Shown in pieces: positions 41,969-52,570 of a DNA stretch of 64,000 nt. Position 1 is the stretch's first letter, and every line of letters begins with the position of its first letter. This stretch comes from Pachyseris speciosa. Lineage: Eukaryota; Cnidaria; Anthozoa; Scleractinia; Pachyseridae. The DNA lies in assembly GCA_016490735.1 (NCBI GenBank), contig JAEMWC010000124.1, positions 1,241,001 to 1,305,000 on the forward strand, in the 5' to 3' direction. The notes under the pieces are model-generated. The model saw nothing but the letters and a program-made list of their open reading frames with translations, was not told where the DNA came from and searched no databases. Made by a program: the position numbers and the translations under genes.

Positions 41969-42056
41969 GGATTCGATTTAGCTAATCGAATCCCTATACG
42001 GTGGTCAATTTACATTATCAACTCCGTTGATAAACCAAATTTTTGTGTCTCACTCC

Positions 42057-42102
<46 letters not shown>

Positions 42103-42104
42103 TT
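41921..42104. mobile_element. Head-to-head Penelope terminal repeats (palindrome)
   Basis: AATTTGGTTTATCAACGGAG at 41923 and its complement ending near 42042 form a near-perfect ~60-bp palindrome. The right arm extends through CTCCCCCACCGACGCAGCAC to CTAATCCCCTTTATT. The arms match the terminal repeat at 40-105. The hammerhead region is absent at the centre. Confidence 0.85.
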
Positions 42105-42666
42105 CCCTTGCTTACATAGCTTTTCTGTTTTTCACTTGCTTTCAAAGTGTACAACGCCAAAAAAAGAAGAAACTTTGTTTACTCATTTCACCGGATTTAA
42201 TTCTCATGGTGAGTTTACAAATACTTTACAGTTTTTACTACCAAACCGTGACAGGAAAATGTTAATCTACTGGAATACCGAAGCTAGGAAAAATAGTATC
42301 ATTGATACAGAAACAATGTTTGAGAGTGGGAGTAATGATTCAGATGATCTCATTGACGATAAGGAGGTAAACATTGGGAGGAAATTGCCGGTCGAGGATG
42401 AGTACCTCCTTGCGTTAATGAGACTAAGAATGGGCTTATCAGTCATAGATTTGGGAGAAAGGTTTTGTGTTAGTCAGAGCACTGTAAATAATATAATTCT
42501 TACCTGGATTAACTACATTTATGTTACACTTGGGAGCCTCAAAATATGGCCACATAGGGATATAATTTTACAAAACTCACCAAAGGAGTTCTTGGAGAAG
42601 TATCCAAACAACATTATTATCATTAATGCAACTGAACTAAAGATCCAAGTCCCCAGTGCACTTCAG

Positions 42667-42778
42667 GGCCCAGTTGCTCGAAGCATGGTTAGCGCTAACT
42701 CGGGTTAAATACCTACCTATAGGTTTTAATACATCTTAACCAATGGTTAGCACTAACCATGCTTCGAGCAACTGGGGC
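42667..42778. mobile_element. 112-bp MITE with CAG duplication
   Basis: GGCCCAGTTGCTCGAAGCAT and its complement form ~35-bp arms, flanked by CAG at 42664-42666 and 42779-42781. The transposase frame resumes across it (Gln-Lys-His junction). Confidence 0.85.
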
Positions 42779-43189
42779 CAGAAGCATAGTGAGAGTTATA
42801 GCACATATAAATCCCATACCACATTGAAGTGCCTTCTTGGTGTTGATCCCAAAGGTGGAATCATGTTTGTTTCTCAATTGTATGAGGGCTCCATCAGTGA
42901 CAAAGAAATTGTGAAAAGATCAGGATTCTTAGATATACTAAGGCAAAAGCTTGACTTGCAACTTAATATTCCTCCCTTTTGAAAAGACAAAGTTGGATTT
43001 GAGGAAGATGATGTCATTAGAACTCAGACCATAGCAAGACATCGAATACATGTAGAAAGAGCAATCTGCAAGATTCGCAGGTTTCGACTATTACACTCAG
43101 TTATTCCAATATCAATGCTTGGAAGCATTAATCAAATTTGGACAGTTGCTTGCCTTCTGTCAAATTTCCAGAACCCAGTGCTTTTATGA

Positions 43190-46100
43190 TATAGATAAAA
43201 GACGTTCCATCTTCAGATGGCTCCACAAACAAAACAAGGATGTCATTTTTCTTCAAGAAACGTATAGCTCAAAGGAAACTGCCAAAATCTGGGAAACTGA
43301 ATGGGGCGGGAAAGTTCTTTACAATCACGGTTCATCCCACAGCAAAGGAGTTATGATCTTGCTAAATCCCAAACTAGATTACCAAATTGACGGAGAAGTC
43401 CGTGACAAAAACGGAAGGTTTCTCAGTGCAAAGATAACTCTTGACGATTGTCAAATTGTTTTAGCCAATGTTTACGCTCCAAACGACATAAATCAGCAAG
43501 TACTATTTTTTAAAGAATTACAAAAATTACTCGGCAAGTTTGCGCAAGAAACGATGATTATCGGCGACGATTTCAATTGCGCTCTTTCACCAAGCGACAA
43601 GGAGGGAGGAAATCCCACTTCAAAAAAGTTACCGGTTATAAGCGAAATCGATAATTTATGTCACCTTTACAGCTTGTGTGATGTTTGGCGCTTCTTAAAT
43701 CCAAATGCTAGACAATTTACATGGAGAAACAAGTCATTTAAAGTGCAGTGTCGCCTAGATTACTTCCTAGTTTCAAAACAGCTTAGCAGTACTGCTATTA
43801 AGAGCGATATCCTGTTCGTACCAGACACTGACCACTCTGCGATACAATTACATCTCTTGAGTGAACAACAACAAAAGGGACCCGGCTTCTGGAAATTTAA
43901 CTCCTCGCTTCTTGAAGATAAGCAATACATTTCTGACTTGCGCGATAACTTAATACACTTTATAGAGAAATACCGAGATGTTGATGACTTAGGCTTAAAA
44001 TGGGATCTGGTCAAAATGGAAATTAGAGGATTTACTTACTAAATGGAAATTAGAGGATTCACTTACTAAAGCAAGGAAAAGACGAGAGGAAGAATCTTCC
44101 TTACAAAAAAAGATCAATTAATTATTTATAAAAGCTGAAAAAAATGAAAATAACGGACAAATTATATGTGAACTTAATTCTACTCGAGCTCGTCTAGAAA
44201 AAAATAATGGCATTTAAAACTCGCGGCACCATCCTTAGGAGCCGCGCAAGATGGCACGAACAAGGAGAACGCAATAACAAATATTTCTTAAACCTTGAAA
44301 AAAGAAACCACCCTAGAAAACTAGTCTCAAAGCTGAAGCTACAAAATGGTTCATTTATAACTAATCAGTTCGATATTTTAGACGAACAAAGTAAATTTTA
44401 TAATTCTTTTCACAGCAATCTGACAACGCCGACCAAGCAGAGGCTGGTGTGTTTTTCAATCCAAGCAACATCCCTACCTTGCCCGACCATGAACAAGCCT
44501 CTTGTGAAGGTCTAATCACAGAAATTGAAGCTTTTAAAGCACTTAAAGAATTCGCTGGAGCAAAAACTCCTGGTACCGACGGTCTGACAACCGAATTCTT
44601 AAAATATTTTTGGCCGGAGCTAAAAGCCTTAATTGTCGGAAGTTTTAATTATGCTTTTGCAAACGGCTCCTTGTCGATATCGCAGCGAAGAGGAATAATT
44701 TCACTTATTCCCCAAAAAAATAAAGATAAAACCATCCTTGAAAATCTTAGACCAATATCCCTTCTAAACGTAGATTACAAAATTCTCACCAAAGTTCTGG
44801 CAAACCGTTTAGAAAAAGTATTACCTAAAATAATAAACCCTGACCAAACCGGTTACGTAAAAGGACGTTACATTGGAGAAAATATTAGGCTAATACAAGA
44901 TCTGATGTTTTACTTGGAAAAAGAAAATTCCCCGGGTATTGCAGTATTTGTGGATTTCCGGAAAGCTTTTGATACCATTGAGTGGAATTATTTGGAAAAA
45001 GCCCTCGCGCTGTTCAACTTTGGGCCAAATTTTTTGCAATGGTTTAAGACTATATATTCCAACATTTCCAGCTGCGTTCTAAACAATGGCCACGCTTCTC
45101 ACCTCTTTCCATTAACATGTGGAGTGAGACAAGGGTGTCCACTGTCGGGTCTTCTTTTTGTTATCGGTCTTGATCTTCTCGCCAGGGCTATCAAAACCCA
45201 CGATCGCATAAATGGAATAATAATAGGAAGCCACGAAGTAAAAACGACCATGTATGCGGATGATACCACGGTTTTTCTTCGAAACACAGAATCTATTGCC
45301 CACTTACTTAAACTGCTGGACCAGTTTAAAACTGTTTCTGGCCTGGAAGTTAATTCCTCCAAAACTGAAGCGATGTGGCTTGGCCAGTGGAAAAACAGAC
45401 GTGACACTCCTTTCAATAGAGAATGTTAGCATTGACAACGAGTACGACTTCGAGTACGAGTTCTGGGATTTTGATTGCTGCGCATCCATACTGCGCAGCT
45501 CCACGTGCTCAACTCGTCCCGCCAAGTCGGTCTGGGACGACTTTGCAGCGAAAAGTCGTAGCGGTGAGTACGAGTTTGTCAAAAGGAAATTGCGTTTGAT
45601 TTAGAACTATTTCTTTTAGTTTAAAGCAGTAATAAACATATACTAACAATCCTCAAGTGTTGGGTAAATAATTTGGGGGATTTCAACTTGAAAAGCAGCT
45701 TAAAATGTTGATATTTTGCCAAAGAATTGGTGTGGTTTTTAGCTCAGTTGAGTTCAACACTTTTCATAAGGTCTTTCTTTGCAATCTGATCAACTATTAT
45801 TTCCTTTTTTATCTTAACGCGCGGTTTCCACCAAGATGGAACTTAAAGGAACGTAAGTATACTTTTGTTGAACGATTCATTCAACTTTGATGAAATTTAG
45901 TAACGATTTGTTGTGAAAATTTAGTTTTCGCGAACGCTTTGTGTTGCTCTTTGAAGTGACCTGGGAAACAAGACTCAGGGCTAAGCTTATCAAGCTCAAT
46001 ACATGATCCTATGAAATACTTAATTCCTAAATAAGCTTATTTCTCGTTGAAAAACGGAACAGCAATCTCCAAAACAGCTTATTAAGCTAGCACTTTGCTT

Positions 46101-47786
46101 TCTGCTGGATGATGCCATTCATACTCAGTGACAGGATATGAAATATACTTATACATACACTTTATTTGAACTCGAATTATCAGAGTAGCTCTATTGAGCT
46201 AACATTTGATTACCGGTATTATGTAGTATACAAAAAAAAATAGTATTTTGTGCAGACTGGAAGTCGTATTATACGCTTACCTAAATACGCGCAGCACGAC
46301 TTCGATAACGAGTACAAGTTGTACTTGTTCTCGTACTCGCACTCGTTACCGATGCTAACATTCTCTAATTTCAGTTGGCCCGTTGACCCCATTTGTGCCT
46401 TAGGCGTTTTCTTTTCCTACGACACAACTAAAGCTGTCAAGCTCAATTTCGACGAAAAATTGCGAAGTATGGAAAAGATTTTAAATATCTGGAAAAATAG
46501 AAAATTAACCTTAATCGGCAGAATAAACATCGTCAAAACTCTAGCGTTATCCAAATTGATTTTCAACAACTCAAACCTCAGTTCACCTAATTACTTGTCT
46601 GGAACGGTCAGCAACATGATTTTTAATTTTATTTGGGAAAATAAGCCCCCCAAAATCAAAAAAGCGACAATTATTGGGGAAAAATAAAGGCGGCTTAAAA
46701 ATGATTGACTTTCAAACAATGGAAACCGCGCTTAAAATTGCCTGGGTCAATAGAATATGTCAAAACTGCCACTCCTCTTGGAAAATTCTCATCGAACATT
46801 TCTTCCGGCAATATGGCGGGTTTTCTTTCTTGCTGAACTGCAGATATGACTTAAAGTTACTTCATTTAAATACTGTTCCCCCCTTCTATCACGAGATACT
46901 AAAATACTGGCAGGAAAATAAACCCATAATCTCAGAAGACAATATACCAAAGCAAAACGAAATAATCTGGAATAACCAAAACATTTTAATAAATAAACAA
47001 ATGATCTGTTTAAAACATTGGCACCAAAGTGGAATCACTCATATTAAGAACTTACTTAATGAAGACCACAGTTTCTTATCTTACGACGTATCTCAACAAA
47101 CTTTTCACTTAAAAGTCCCGTTCACAGCCTACTATGGTCTTATAAATGCCATTCCGCCCAGCTGGAAACGTGAAATCAAATCCACAAAAATGCCAATTGA
47201 AAATGAAAATGTGTCACAGGAATCCTCTTTGCCCAAAAGTATCACCACCCGTTCCGTTTATGCAGCAATAATAAATCACTACTTTCAACCTCCAACTGCT
47301 GAGCCAAGATTGTTACGTTACGGTTTCTCCAATGATTGCCTAAAAGATGTTTATAACCTCCCCTTTGTAATTACGCTTGAAACAAAACTTCAAATTTTCC
47401 AATATAAGATTATCCACAATATACTTCCAGCCAAATGTTCCCTTTTTCGTATGAAGCTATGTGAATCCGAAACCTGTCACTTATGTAAAATGCAAGCGCA
47501 AACATTGGCTCACCTTCTTTACCAGTGCCCTGTAATTTACAAATTTTGAATTGCTTTTCAAAGTTGGTGGTTCGCAAACCACGGAAAGACCATAACTCCT
47601 ACCGAACGTGACATCAAAAGACACTTTAAATTACATAACCCTCGTAGCCAAATATTATATCTTCTGTACAACCCAAGACTCCAATGAGGTATCCTTTGAT
47701 GGCTTTCCTTCTTTTTTGAAGAATAAATTAGATGCTCTTCAACAAATAGCAGTTAAAAACAAAAACATTGACAACTTTAACAGAAA
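43190..47786 (+). pseudogene. LINE ORF2: apurinic-type endonuclease and reverse transcriptase
   Basis: Endonuclease: DVIFLQETYSSKE (about 43230), MIIGDDFNCALSPSDKEGGN (about 43553), CRLDYFLVSK (about 43750) and DTDHSAIQLHL (about 43826). A 27-bp direct duplication (44016-44042/44043-44069) introduces stops before the linker. RT: VDFRKAFDTIEWNYLEKAL (about 44952), GVRQGCPLSGLLF (about 45121) and the catalytic MYADDTTVFL (about 45250). After the 953-bp insertion comes LGVFFSYDTTKAVKLNFDEK (from about 46401), then the C-terminal CCHC-like CESETCHLCKMQAQTLAHLL (about 47461). Stops and frame changes make it inactive. Confidence 0.88.
45416..46368. mobile_element. 953-bp inverted-repeat element in the LINE, TTTCA duplication
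   Basis: Ends ATAGAGAATGTTAGCATTG and the complement of TTAGAGAATGTTAGCATCG, with subterminal ACGAGTACGA-type repeats. Flanked by TTTCA at 45411-45415 and 46369-46373. Dropping the insert and one TTTCA makes the LINE RT frame continuous. No transposase. Superfamily uncertain. Confidence 0.92.
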
Positions 47787-48467
47787 ATGGAGCTCGACCC
47801 AGCGCGGAACAACGAAGCCGCCCTCGACGAGCTGATCACGATGACCTATTCTTGGCACAACGTGGCGGCACAGTACAACAACAACCAGCTGAAACGGAGA
47901 AAGAAGGGTGAAGATTGGAAAACTTTGACGTTCCCCGACGGGATGTATGGGTACGCCAATCTCGCCTCGTATTTGCAGGCGCACACGGGTTTTGTCGATC
48001 TTTCTGCCGCGGACAAGAAACATATTTTCAATCTTTACTTCGACTTGACAATCTACCGAGTTGTGATTGGAATCGACAAAGACTACGAGCTCGACCTCTC
48101 TGTCGGAGGGTTCGCCGACCTGCTTGGCCTCGACAAGAAGATTTTGACGGGCGCGACAAGTTTCGTGGGAGACAGAATCTCAAACATAACAAGAGGCGTG
48201 GATTGGGTTTTCATCCATTGCGACTTGATTACGAGGAAGGTGAACGATTTGGCGAACGACGTTTTGTTCAGCGTTTCCACTGTGTGCCTGCCGGTAGGTT
48301 ATCCTTTCACAAAGGAGCTGCGGCGCTTGAAATTCCACCCCGTCAGCGGAAGCCGGATCGACTCGATCGGAATACGCGTCACAGATGGGAGAAACAACCT
48401 TTTGGATCTGAACGGGGCAGACGTGGCTTTGGCTCTTGTGACTCGAGAGGTTCCCGATGAGGTTTGA
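47787..48467 (+). CDS. Penton (minor capsid) protein, Polinton B
   Basis: 226 codons, open throughout. The N-terminus is acidic (MELDPARNNEAALDELITM), followed by TYSWHNVAAQYNNNQLKR, TFPDGMYGYANLASYLQAHT, GGFADLLGLDKKILTG, VDWVFIHCDLITRKVNDLAN and C-terminal DSIGIRVTDGRNNLLDLNG. These blocks recur in the genes at 24.6-25.2 kb and 63.5-63.85 kb. In Polintons this is the single jelly-roll vertex protein. The ATG may be LINE-derived sequence, since the LINE runs right up to it. One of the best-preserved genes of the element. Confidence 0.8.
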   Translation: MELDPARNNEAALDELITMTYSWHNVAAQYNNNQLKRRKKGEDWKTLTFPDGMYGYANLASYLQAHTGFVDLSAADKKHIFNLYFDLTIYRVVIGIDKDYELDLSVGGFADLLGLDKKILTGATSFVGDRISNITRGVDWVFIHCDLITRKVNDLANDVLFSVSTVCLPVGYPFTKELRRLKFHPVSGSRIDSIGIRVTDGRNNLLDLNGADVALALVTREVPDEV

Positions 48468-48486
48468 AAATTCTCTTTGTTGTATA

Positions 48487-48917
48487 CAGTAAACACCCGC
48501 ATATAAGAACAAATGGATTAAGAACACCAGGCTGAAATTTTGCCAATAAAGCCCCATTTTTATAAGAACAAGATCAACCTGAAAATTGTAACATGTTCTT
48601 ATAAAAATGGAAAAAGTGTCATAATTACAAAACATGTAAGTTTATGTTTGCTGTCAGATAACTACATAACTCTATCAGCTGTCAAGCTGTCTTGTTTTGG
48701 TATTGAGTACTTTTTTCCTACAAAAATTATCTAGTTTATTTTCCTAAAATATGCTAATTATACCTCTAGCAACATGTTTTGGATAGTATTACTAAATAAA
48801 AATTTAAGAACATTTTAAGAACATTTTGAGGCTGATTTGTCACTAAGCACCCGATAAATAAGAACTCAATCAGCCTGACCTCCGAAATCGTGTGTTCTTA
48901 TATGCGGGTGTTTACTG
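48487..48917. mobile_element. Mariner-type MITE, 431 bp, TA duplication
   Basis: CAGTAAACACCCGCATATAA at the left and its complement at the right, flanked by TA at 48485-48486 and 48918-48919. Internal ATAAGAACA repeats. It lies between the penton and the next small gene. Confidence 0.9.
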
Positions 48918-48959
48918 TATTGCGTGCTTGCACAAGTGCCTTCGAGTCACGACTCGAAA

Positions 48960-49100
48960 ATGAACAGCCCGAGTGAGTGGATGAAAATCTTCGACCCGCG
49001 AGCTGGGTGGTATCGCTACATGCACAAAGGGACGGGTGTGATTCGCGAAGAGATTATAGGGGATTGCCCGAAAGTCGCGAAGCCTGGGGGGCGGTGGTGA
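48960..49100 (+). CDS. 46-residue protein upstream of the capsid gene, Polinton B
   Basis: ATG 48960, stop TGA 49098-49100. Sequence features: MNSPSEWMKIFDPRAGWYRY then GVIREEIIGDCPK. Trp/Tyr-rich and compact. It may be truncated by the stop in the G-rich stretch. Unknown function; the position just before the major capsid gene suggests a virion or assembly role. Confidence 0.45.
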   Translation: MNSPSEWMKIFDPRAGWYRYMHKGTGVIREEIIGDCPKVAKPGGRW

Positions 49101-49239
49101 AACTCCCCAAAGAGGCGGCCCCCCGAATAAAGAAGAAAAAGGGGCGAAAAAAAATTCGACAACTGTTGGGGAAGCGAGGGGTGCAGAGGGGGGATGCAAT
49201 GTGGAAGCTCGCCAAATTTTGGCCAATCGTCTTTGAAAT

Positions 49240-49276
49240 TTTTTTTTCGGTTGTATATATTGTGCTCGCACGAAGC
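49240..49276 (+). promoter_or_regulatory. TATA-like box before the major capsid gene
   Basis: GGTTGTATATATTGTGC at about 49247-49263, 15-30 bases upstream of the capsid ATG (49277). Similar TATATA boxes precede other Polinton B genes (about 37352, 41425). Confidence 0.5.
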
Positions 49277-50541
49277 ATGGCTTGGTTCAGATCTCCGAAA
49301 AATCTTGAGAAGGTGGACTACGAGCGCATCAATCTGGACACGCCGCTCGTGCTCCCGGCGAATGCGCAACACCAGCCAAAGCCAAAGAAAGGTCTGAAGT
49401 TCTATGCAAGAGATCGGAATGTTGTGCACGACTGGTACAACGCTTACTTCAACGTCGACTACCGCTTCGAAGCTCTTGCCGATGGGGCCAACACTGCGAA
49501 CAACGCAGAAACGGCCCCAGTCAACGGTTCTTTTTCGCTGATCAAGACTTTGGTGGTGCGCTCTGCGGGAAAGAAGCTTTACGAGGCGAACGGCGTTCAC
49601 AAGGTGATATTTATCAAGACGCTGTTGGAGTACTCCAAAGACTATGCAACGAGCGAGGCAGAAGATGAGTTTTGGTACCTCGATACCGACAACTCGACTG
49701 TGACGAACACTGCCACCCCCGCCACCAACAAGGGCATCGAAACGCGGCACAAACTTTCGCGAGGGGCCGGAACGGTGAAAACCGTGATTCCTCTGAAACA
49801 TTTCTCCTTCTTGGAGGAGCTGTGGAACAGGCTTCTCCCCCCGATGCAGATTGAGATCGAAATCGTGTTGCAAGACGACGCTGAGATGATTTTCCAGAAC
49901 GACAACACCGGACGAAGGATTGTTGTGAAAAAGTTCGAATTGTTGGTCCCAAAGCTGGAGCTGACGCCAGAAGGGCAACGCCTGATGAATAAACATTTCC
50001 TGAAACCGACGAAATGGACCTTCTTGCAGGAAACCTTGGTCCCCAGCTCCGCCCGAAGAGATGCGAGTAACCAGTGGCAGATCTCCCCCGGCGTCAAGAG
50101 CGCAAAGCATGTCTTCATCTTCTTCCAACAGTCGCAGAAACAGCTCGCTCTTTCCAAAAACCCGTACAGCTTCGACACGTTCGATCTCGATGGAGACGAT
50201 TCGGCGAAACTGAGCGGTTGCCAACTGCAGTATGGCGCATCTTACTATCCCGACCTCGAATACGACGGAGAGGACCGGGCGCGCATCCGCCGCGATTTGA
50301 TCGATTTCCGCTACAGGAAAAACGACCCCAACTCTGGAACCTTGATTAACGTGAGCAACTATTTATATACTTCGACCTCCGCGCGACCAAAGAAAGCATG
50401 ACGGGCGATGCGAAGAAAATGGTTCTGCATTATCAGCTGAACGAAGCCGCCAATGCTCAAGATTACATTATCTTCGCTGCCATTTTGAACGAAGAAGAGG
50501 TCGTGATCAAGCAGGTTGGAAACGAGTTGGTTGTGGGGTGA
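49277..50541 (+). pseudogene. Major capsid protein, Polinton B (double jelly-roll), one frameshift
   Basis: The start is ATG 49277 (MAWFRSPKNLEKVDYERINL); an in-frame ATG at 48977 overlaps other signals and is less likely. The main frame of ~374 residues has DWYNAYFNVDYRFEALADG, VKTVIPLKHFSFLEELWNRL, PPMQIEIEIVLQDDAEMIF and SGCQLQYGASYYPDLEYDG. A frameshift near 50355 makes it stop at 50399-50401. The expected C-terminal strands (FDLRATKESMTGD, LHYQLNEAANAQDYIIFAAI) continue in the other frame to TGA 50541. Total ~420 codons. The family forms the icosahedral shell of Polinton/adintovirus particles. A single indel separates it from an intact gene. Confidence 0.9.
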
Positions 50542-50565
50542 GGCGGAAATTCTTTTCTTTAATAG

Positions 50566-51316
50566 ATGGCCACGACGTACTCTCCGTCTCGAATCGCGCT
50601 CTCCGATGGGCACAAACACAGCCTGCGAAAGGCTGTCGCCTCACGAACGGGTGTGACTCTGCGGGTCAAACCCGAACAGATTGGGAATGGTGACTCCCTT
50701 CTTTTGACGGACACCCAAATCAAACGCCGGCGAAAAGTCACCAGCGACAAACGCGGCGCAGATCTCAAGATTTCCCAAACACAGATCCAAAAAAAAAAAT
50801 AGCGGAGAGTGGTGGGAATCTTTTTTGGACGGTGTTCAGTTTGGCGTTTGGCGCGGCCGTTGCTTGTGCCGGCCGCCAAATCTGCCGCCAAAGCTTTGGC
50901 AACAGCGGGGCTGAGTTTCGCTGCAGACAAAGCTTTGAAGAAGATTTTCGGGAACGGTTATGGGCCGCGGGAATTGGAGCTTTACCGACTCACACAAATG
51001 TTGTCGCCAGACCAGAGGAAGTGGCTTGAAAGAATGTTGGTTGGGAAAGGAATGGTTAGTGAAGGAGGAAGTGCGTAGTATGTGGGGGGGGGGGGGGGTG
51101 GGGTTTCTGGGGATGCTGGCTTCCATCGGGATTCCCCTTGCCATCAACCTTGTGAAAGGCATGTTGGGAAAAGGGATGCAGGTGGGCCGGTCCCGCACAA
51201 GACGCTCGGTGCCTCGTCTGCCTCCCCCGCCACCTCGAGTTGGAAGAGGAAGAGGAATGCAGATTAACTCTCCGTGGTATCGCCCGCCGCCTGTTTGGGG
51301 CACTTGGAAAGATTAG
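50566..51316 (+). pseudogene. pVI-like basic/hydrophobic virion protein, Polinton B
   Basis: The first frame (50566-50802) is MATTYSPSRIALSDGHKHSL with GVTLRVKPEQIGNGDSLLLT and DTQIKRRRKV, ending after a nine-A run. The next (50809-51078) has hydrophobic PAAKSAAKALATAGLSFAA and LTQMLSPDQRKWLERML. The third (about 51077-51316), after a twelve-G run, has GFLGMLASIGIPLAINLVKG and ends PPPVWGTWKD. I read one gene broken at two homopolymers. Basic and membrane-active regions and position between capsid and protease suggest an internal capsid protein freed by the protease (inference). Confidence 0.6.
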
Positions 51317-51749
51317 GAGTCTGTCCCATTGGTGCGAATATCTCGGCATCCCGATCCGGGGGATTTGCTCTCGAAACGAAGTCAAACCGCTGCACCACTC
51401 ACCCTGCATTTTGAACTTGGACGACTTTGGCAGTTTGGGGACACACTGGGTCGCTTGCTGGCGATCTTCGCCTTTGGGCGAAAAAAAAGATGTGGAGTAT
51501 TTCGACTCTTTTGGGCAACCCCCTCCAGCAGAATGGGAAGGTGAAATGTGGAAAGCGGGGAACGAATCCTTTCTGCGCAACAACAACCAAATACAAGCAC
51601 TTGACAGTGTGCGATGCGGATACTATTACTTGTTGTTCCTCAACGAGCGCAACAAGGGGAAAAGTTATCGAGGTATTCTCCGAATGTTTTCCAGAAATGT
51701 GCAAGAAAACGAAAGAGTTGTGAAAAATTACTTCGAAAATATAGTGTGA
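51240..51749 (+). CDS. Adenain-like maturation protease, Polinton B
   Basis: Open frame of 169 codons, but the homologous part starts at about residue 25 (SLSHWCEYLGIPIRGICSRN); no ATG sits there, so the start may be lost or upstream. Catalytic His is in FGSLGTHWVACW (about 51430), Asp in VEYFDSFGQPPP (about 51496), Gln in NNNQIQ (about 51580) and Cys in DSVRCGYYYLLFL (about 51606). The order matches adenovirus-type cysteine proteases that process capsid precursors. The stop TGA (51747-51749) overlaps the next ATG. The catalytic set is intact. Confidence 0.88.
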   Translation: MEEEEECRLTLRGIARRLFGALGKIRSLSHWCEYLGIPIRGICSRNEVKPLHHSPCILNLDDFGSLGTHWVACWRSSPLGEKKDVEYFDSFGQPPPAEWEGEMWKAGNESFLRNNNQIQALDSVRCGYYYLLFLNERNKGKSYRGILRMFSRNVQENERVVKNYFENIV

Positions 51750-51907
51750 TGGTGGACGTGTACTGCGTGCGGGACAAACGGAAAACTTAGAATGTGCCTG
51801 GAACGGAAAGGATTGTCACGACGAAAAACAACCGGAAAATGGTGAAGTGAAGTGTGCGGTCTGTGGGATAACAAAAACGAGATTCTTGCCGAAGTCGGGA
51901 TACTAGC
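51749..51907 (+). pseudogene. Small zinc-finger protein, Polinton B
   Basis: ATG 51749 overlaps the protease stop (TGATG). It reads MVDVYCVRDKRKT then a TAG stop, continues VPGTERIVTTKNNRKMVK, and after a frame change KCAVCGITKTRFLPKSG. Four Cys in the pattern C...C-x2-C suggest a zinc finger. Broken by a stop and a frameshift. Confidence 0.5.
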
Positions 51908-52455
51908 GGGGCCCTCTCTTGCAGAGGGCTCTGGAATTGGCACAGACATTGCTGGAACTGCGATGGATTTGTTCTTAGAACATGGGGTCCCATTTCTCGC
52001 AAGGAAAGGAGTGGAAATGAGTCGGTACTATGCGTCGGAGGCAATGAGGAACCCCGAGCTACAAAGAAAAGCGATTGATTGGGCTGTGGAGAAAGCCTGT
52101 TCTTCGAAAGGTTGGGAGCGAAGCGTTGAACCAGCTTTCCACGAAGGTGCGGCCCAACATCCATTACAAGACCGACAGACCCAATCTCGACGGGCGCGGA
52201 CTTCCTGTTCCCTTCCCCTTTGTCGATTTCAAGACGTTGTGAAGTGTTGTGTCCGATCCGACCCTTTTCAAAGGTCCAGTTGTTTCTCCGGAAGAGGGGC
52301 GGCGAATGATGGCAGAATACAGGCGGCAGTACAAAGAGTACAAAGACAAAGGTGGCACGCGAAGCTATGGGTCTTGGATCAAGTGGAAGGGATATGGCAA
52401 GGGGGTTGTTGGGTCGGGGTTGGGAGACTTTGTCGACCCGCGGTTCACTCGTTAA
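51852..52455 (+). pseudogene. Unknown structural protein upstream of the phospholipase, Polinton B
   Basis: First frame: GPSLAEGSGIGTDIAGTAMD and FLARKGVEMSRYYASEAMRN, helical. After a frame change near 52100: KVGSEALNQLSTKVRPN and DRPNLDGRGLP, then a stop. The third part (52249-52455): MMAEYRRQYKEYKDKGGTRS and SWIKWKGYGKGVV. It could be two genes. Function unknown. Confidence 0.4.
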
Positions 52456-52570
52456 GGGGTCTTGGTTCCGAAGTTTGCAACAAATCCGAAATTTTTGAAA
52501 GCTTTCTCCAAAGCTGTGCCTGGCCATCACGGCTTTCTGGATGTTCTGAAGAAGACGGCGCAAAACTACT

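Larger units (their letters stand above)
41818..43180 (+). pseudogene. Harbinger-like transposase (DDE_Tnp_4 type), broken
   Basis: Fragments: RHDQEFVSRKTQTYEDDICT (41820s); then, past the Penelope palindrome, EETLFTHFTGFNSHGEF and a helix-turn-helix-like GERFCVSQSTVNNIILTWIN (about 42456). The first catalytic strand reads IIIINATELKIQVPSAL, with Asn where an Asp is expected. After a MITE comes HTTLKCLLGVDPKGGIMFVS and SQLYEGSISDKEIV. The region with the second Asp is missing before LQLNIPPF. The last Glu is in IHVERAICKIRRF (about 43048). Dead by deletion, substitution and insertions. It may represent a relative of the enzyme that moves Harbinger-type MITEs such as 32231-33044. Confidence 0.75.
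41815..47786 (+). mobile_element. Composite insertion: transposase, Penelope termini, LINE and MITEs
   Basis: About 6 kb of unrelated mobile DNA separates the charged accessory gene from the penton gene of Polinton B. In order: a transposase 5' fragment, a palindrome of Penelope terminal repeats, the rest of the transposase (with a 112-bp MITE), then a Tx1/L1-type LINE (with a 953-bp element). I could not identify a target duplication for the whole block; it may have grown stepwise. Confidence 0.75.
43185..47786 (+). mobile_element. Tx1/L1-type LINE, 5'-truncated
   Basis: Endonuclease and reverse transcriptase of ORF2 follow directly on the transposase. ORF1 and the endonuclease N-terminus are missing. 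The LINE stops near the C-terminal end of ORF2 at about 47786, exactly upstream of the penton start; no 3' UTR or poly-A is visible, which is unusual for a LINE copy. Confidence 0.85.

Noticed and set aside
49016..50224. 402-codon minus-strand open frame
   Set aside because: Antisense of the major capsid gene; no recognisable motif.
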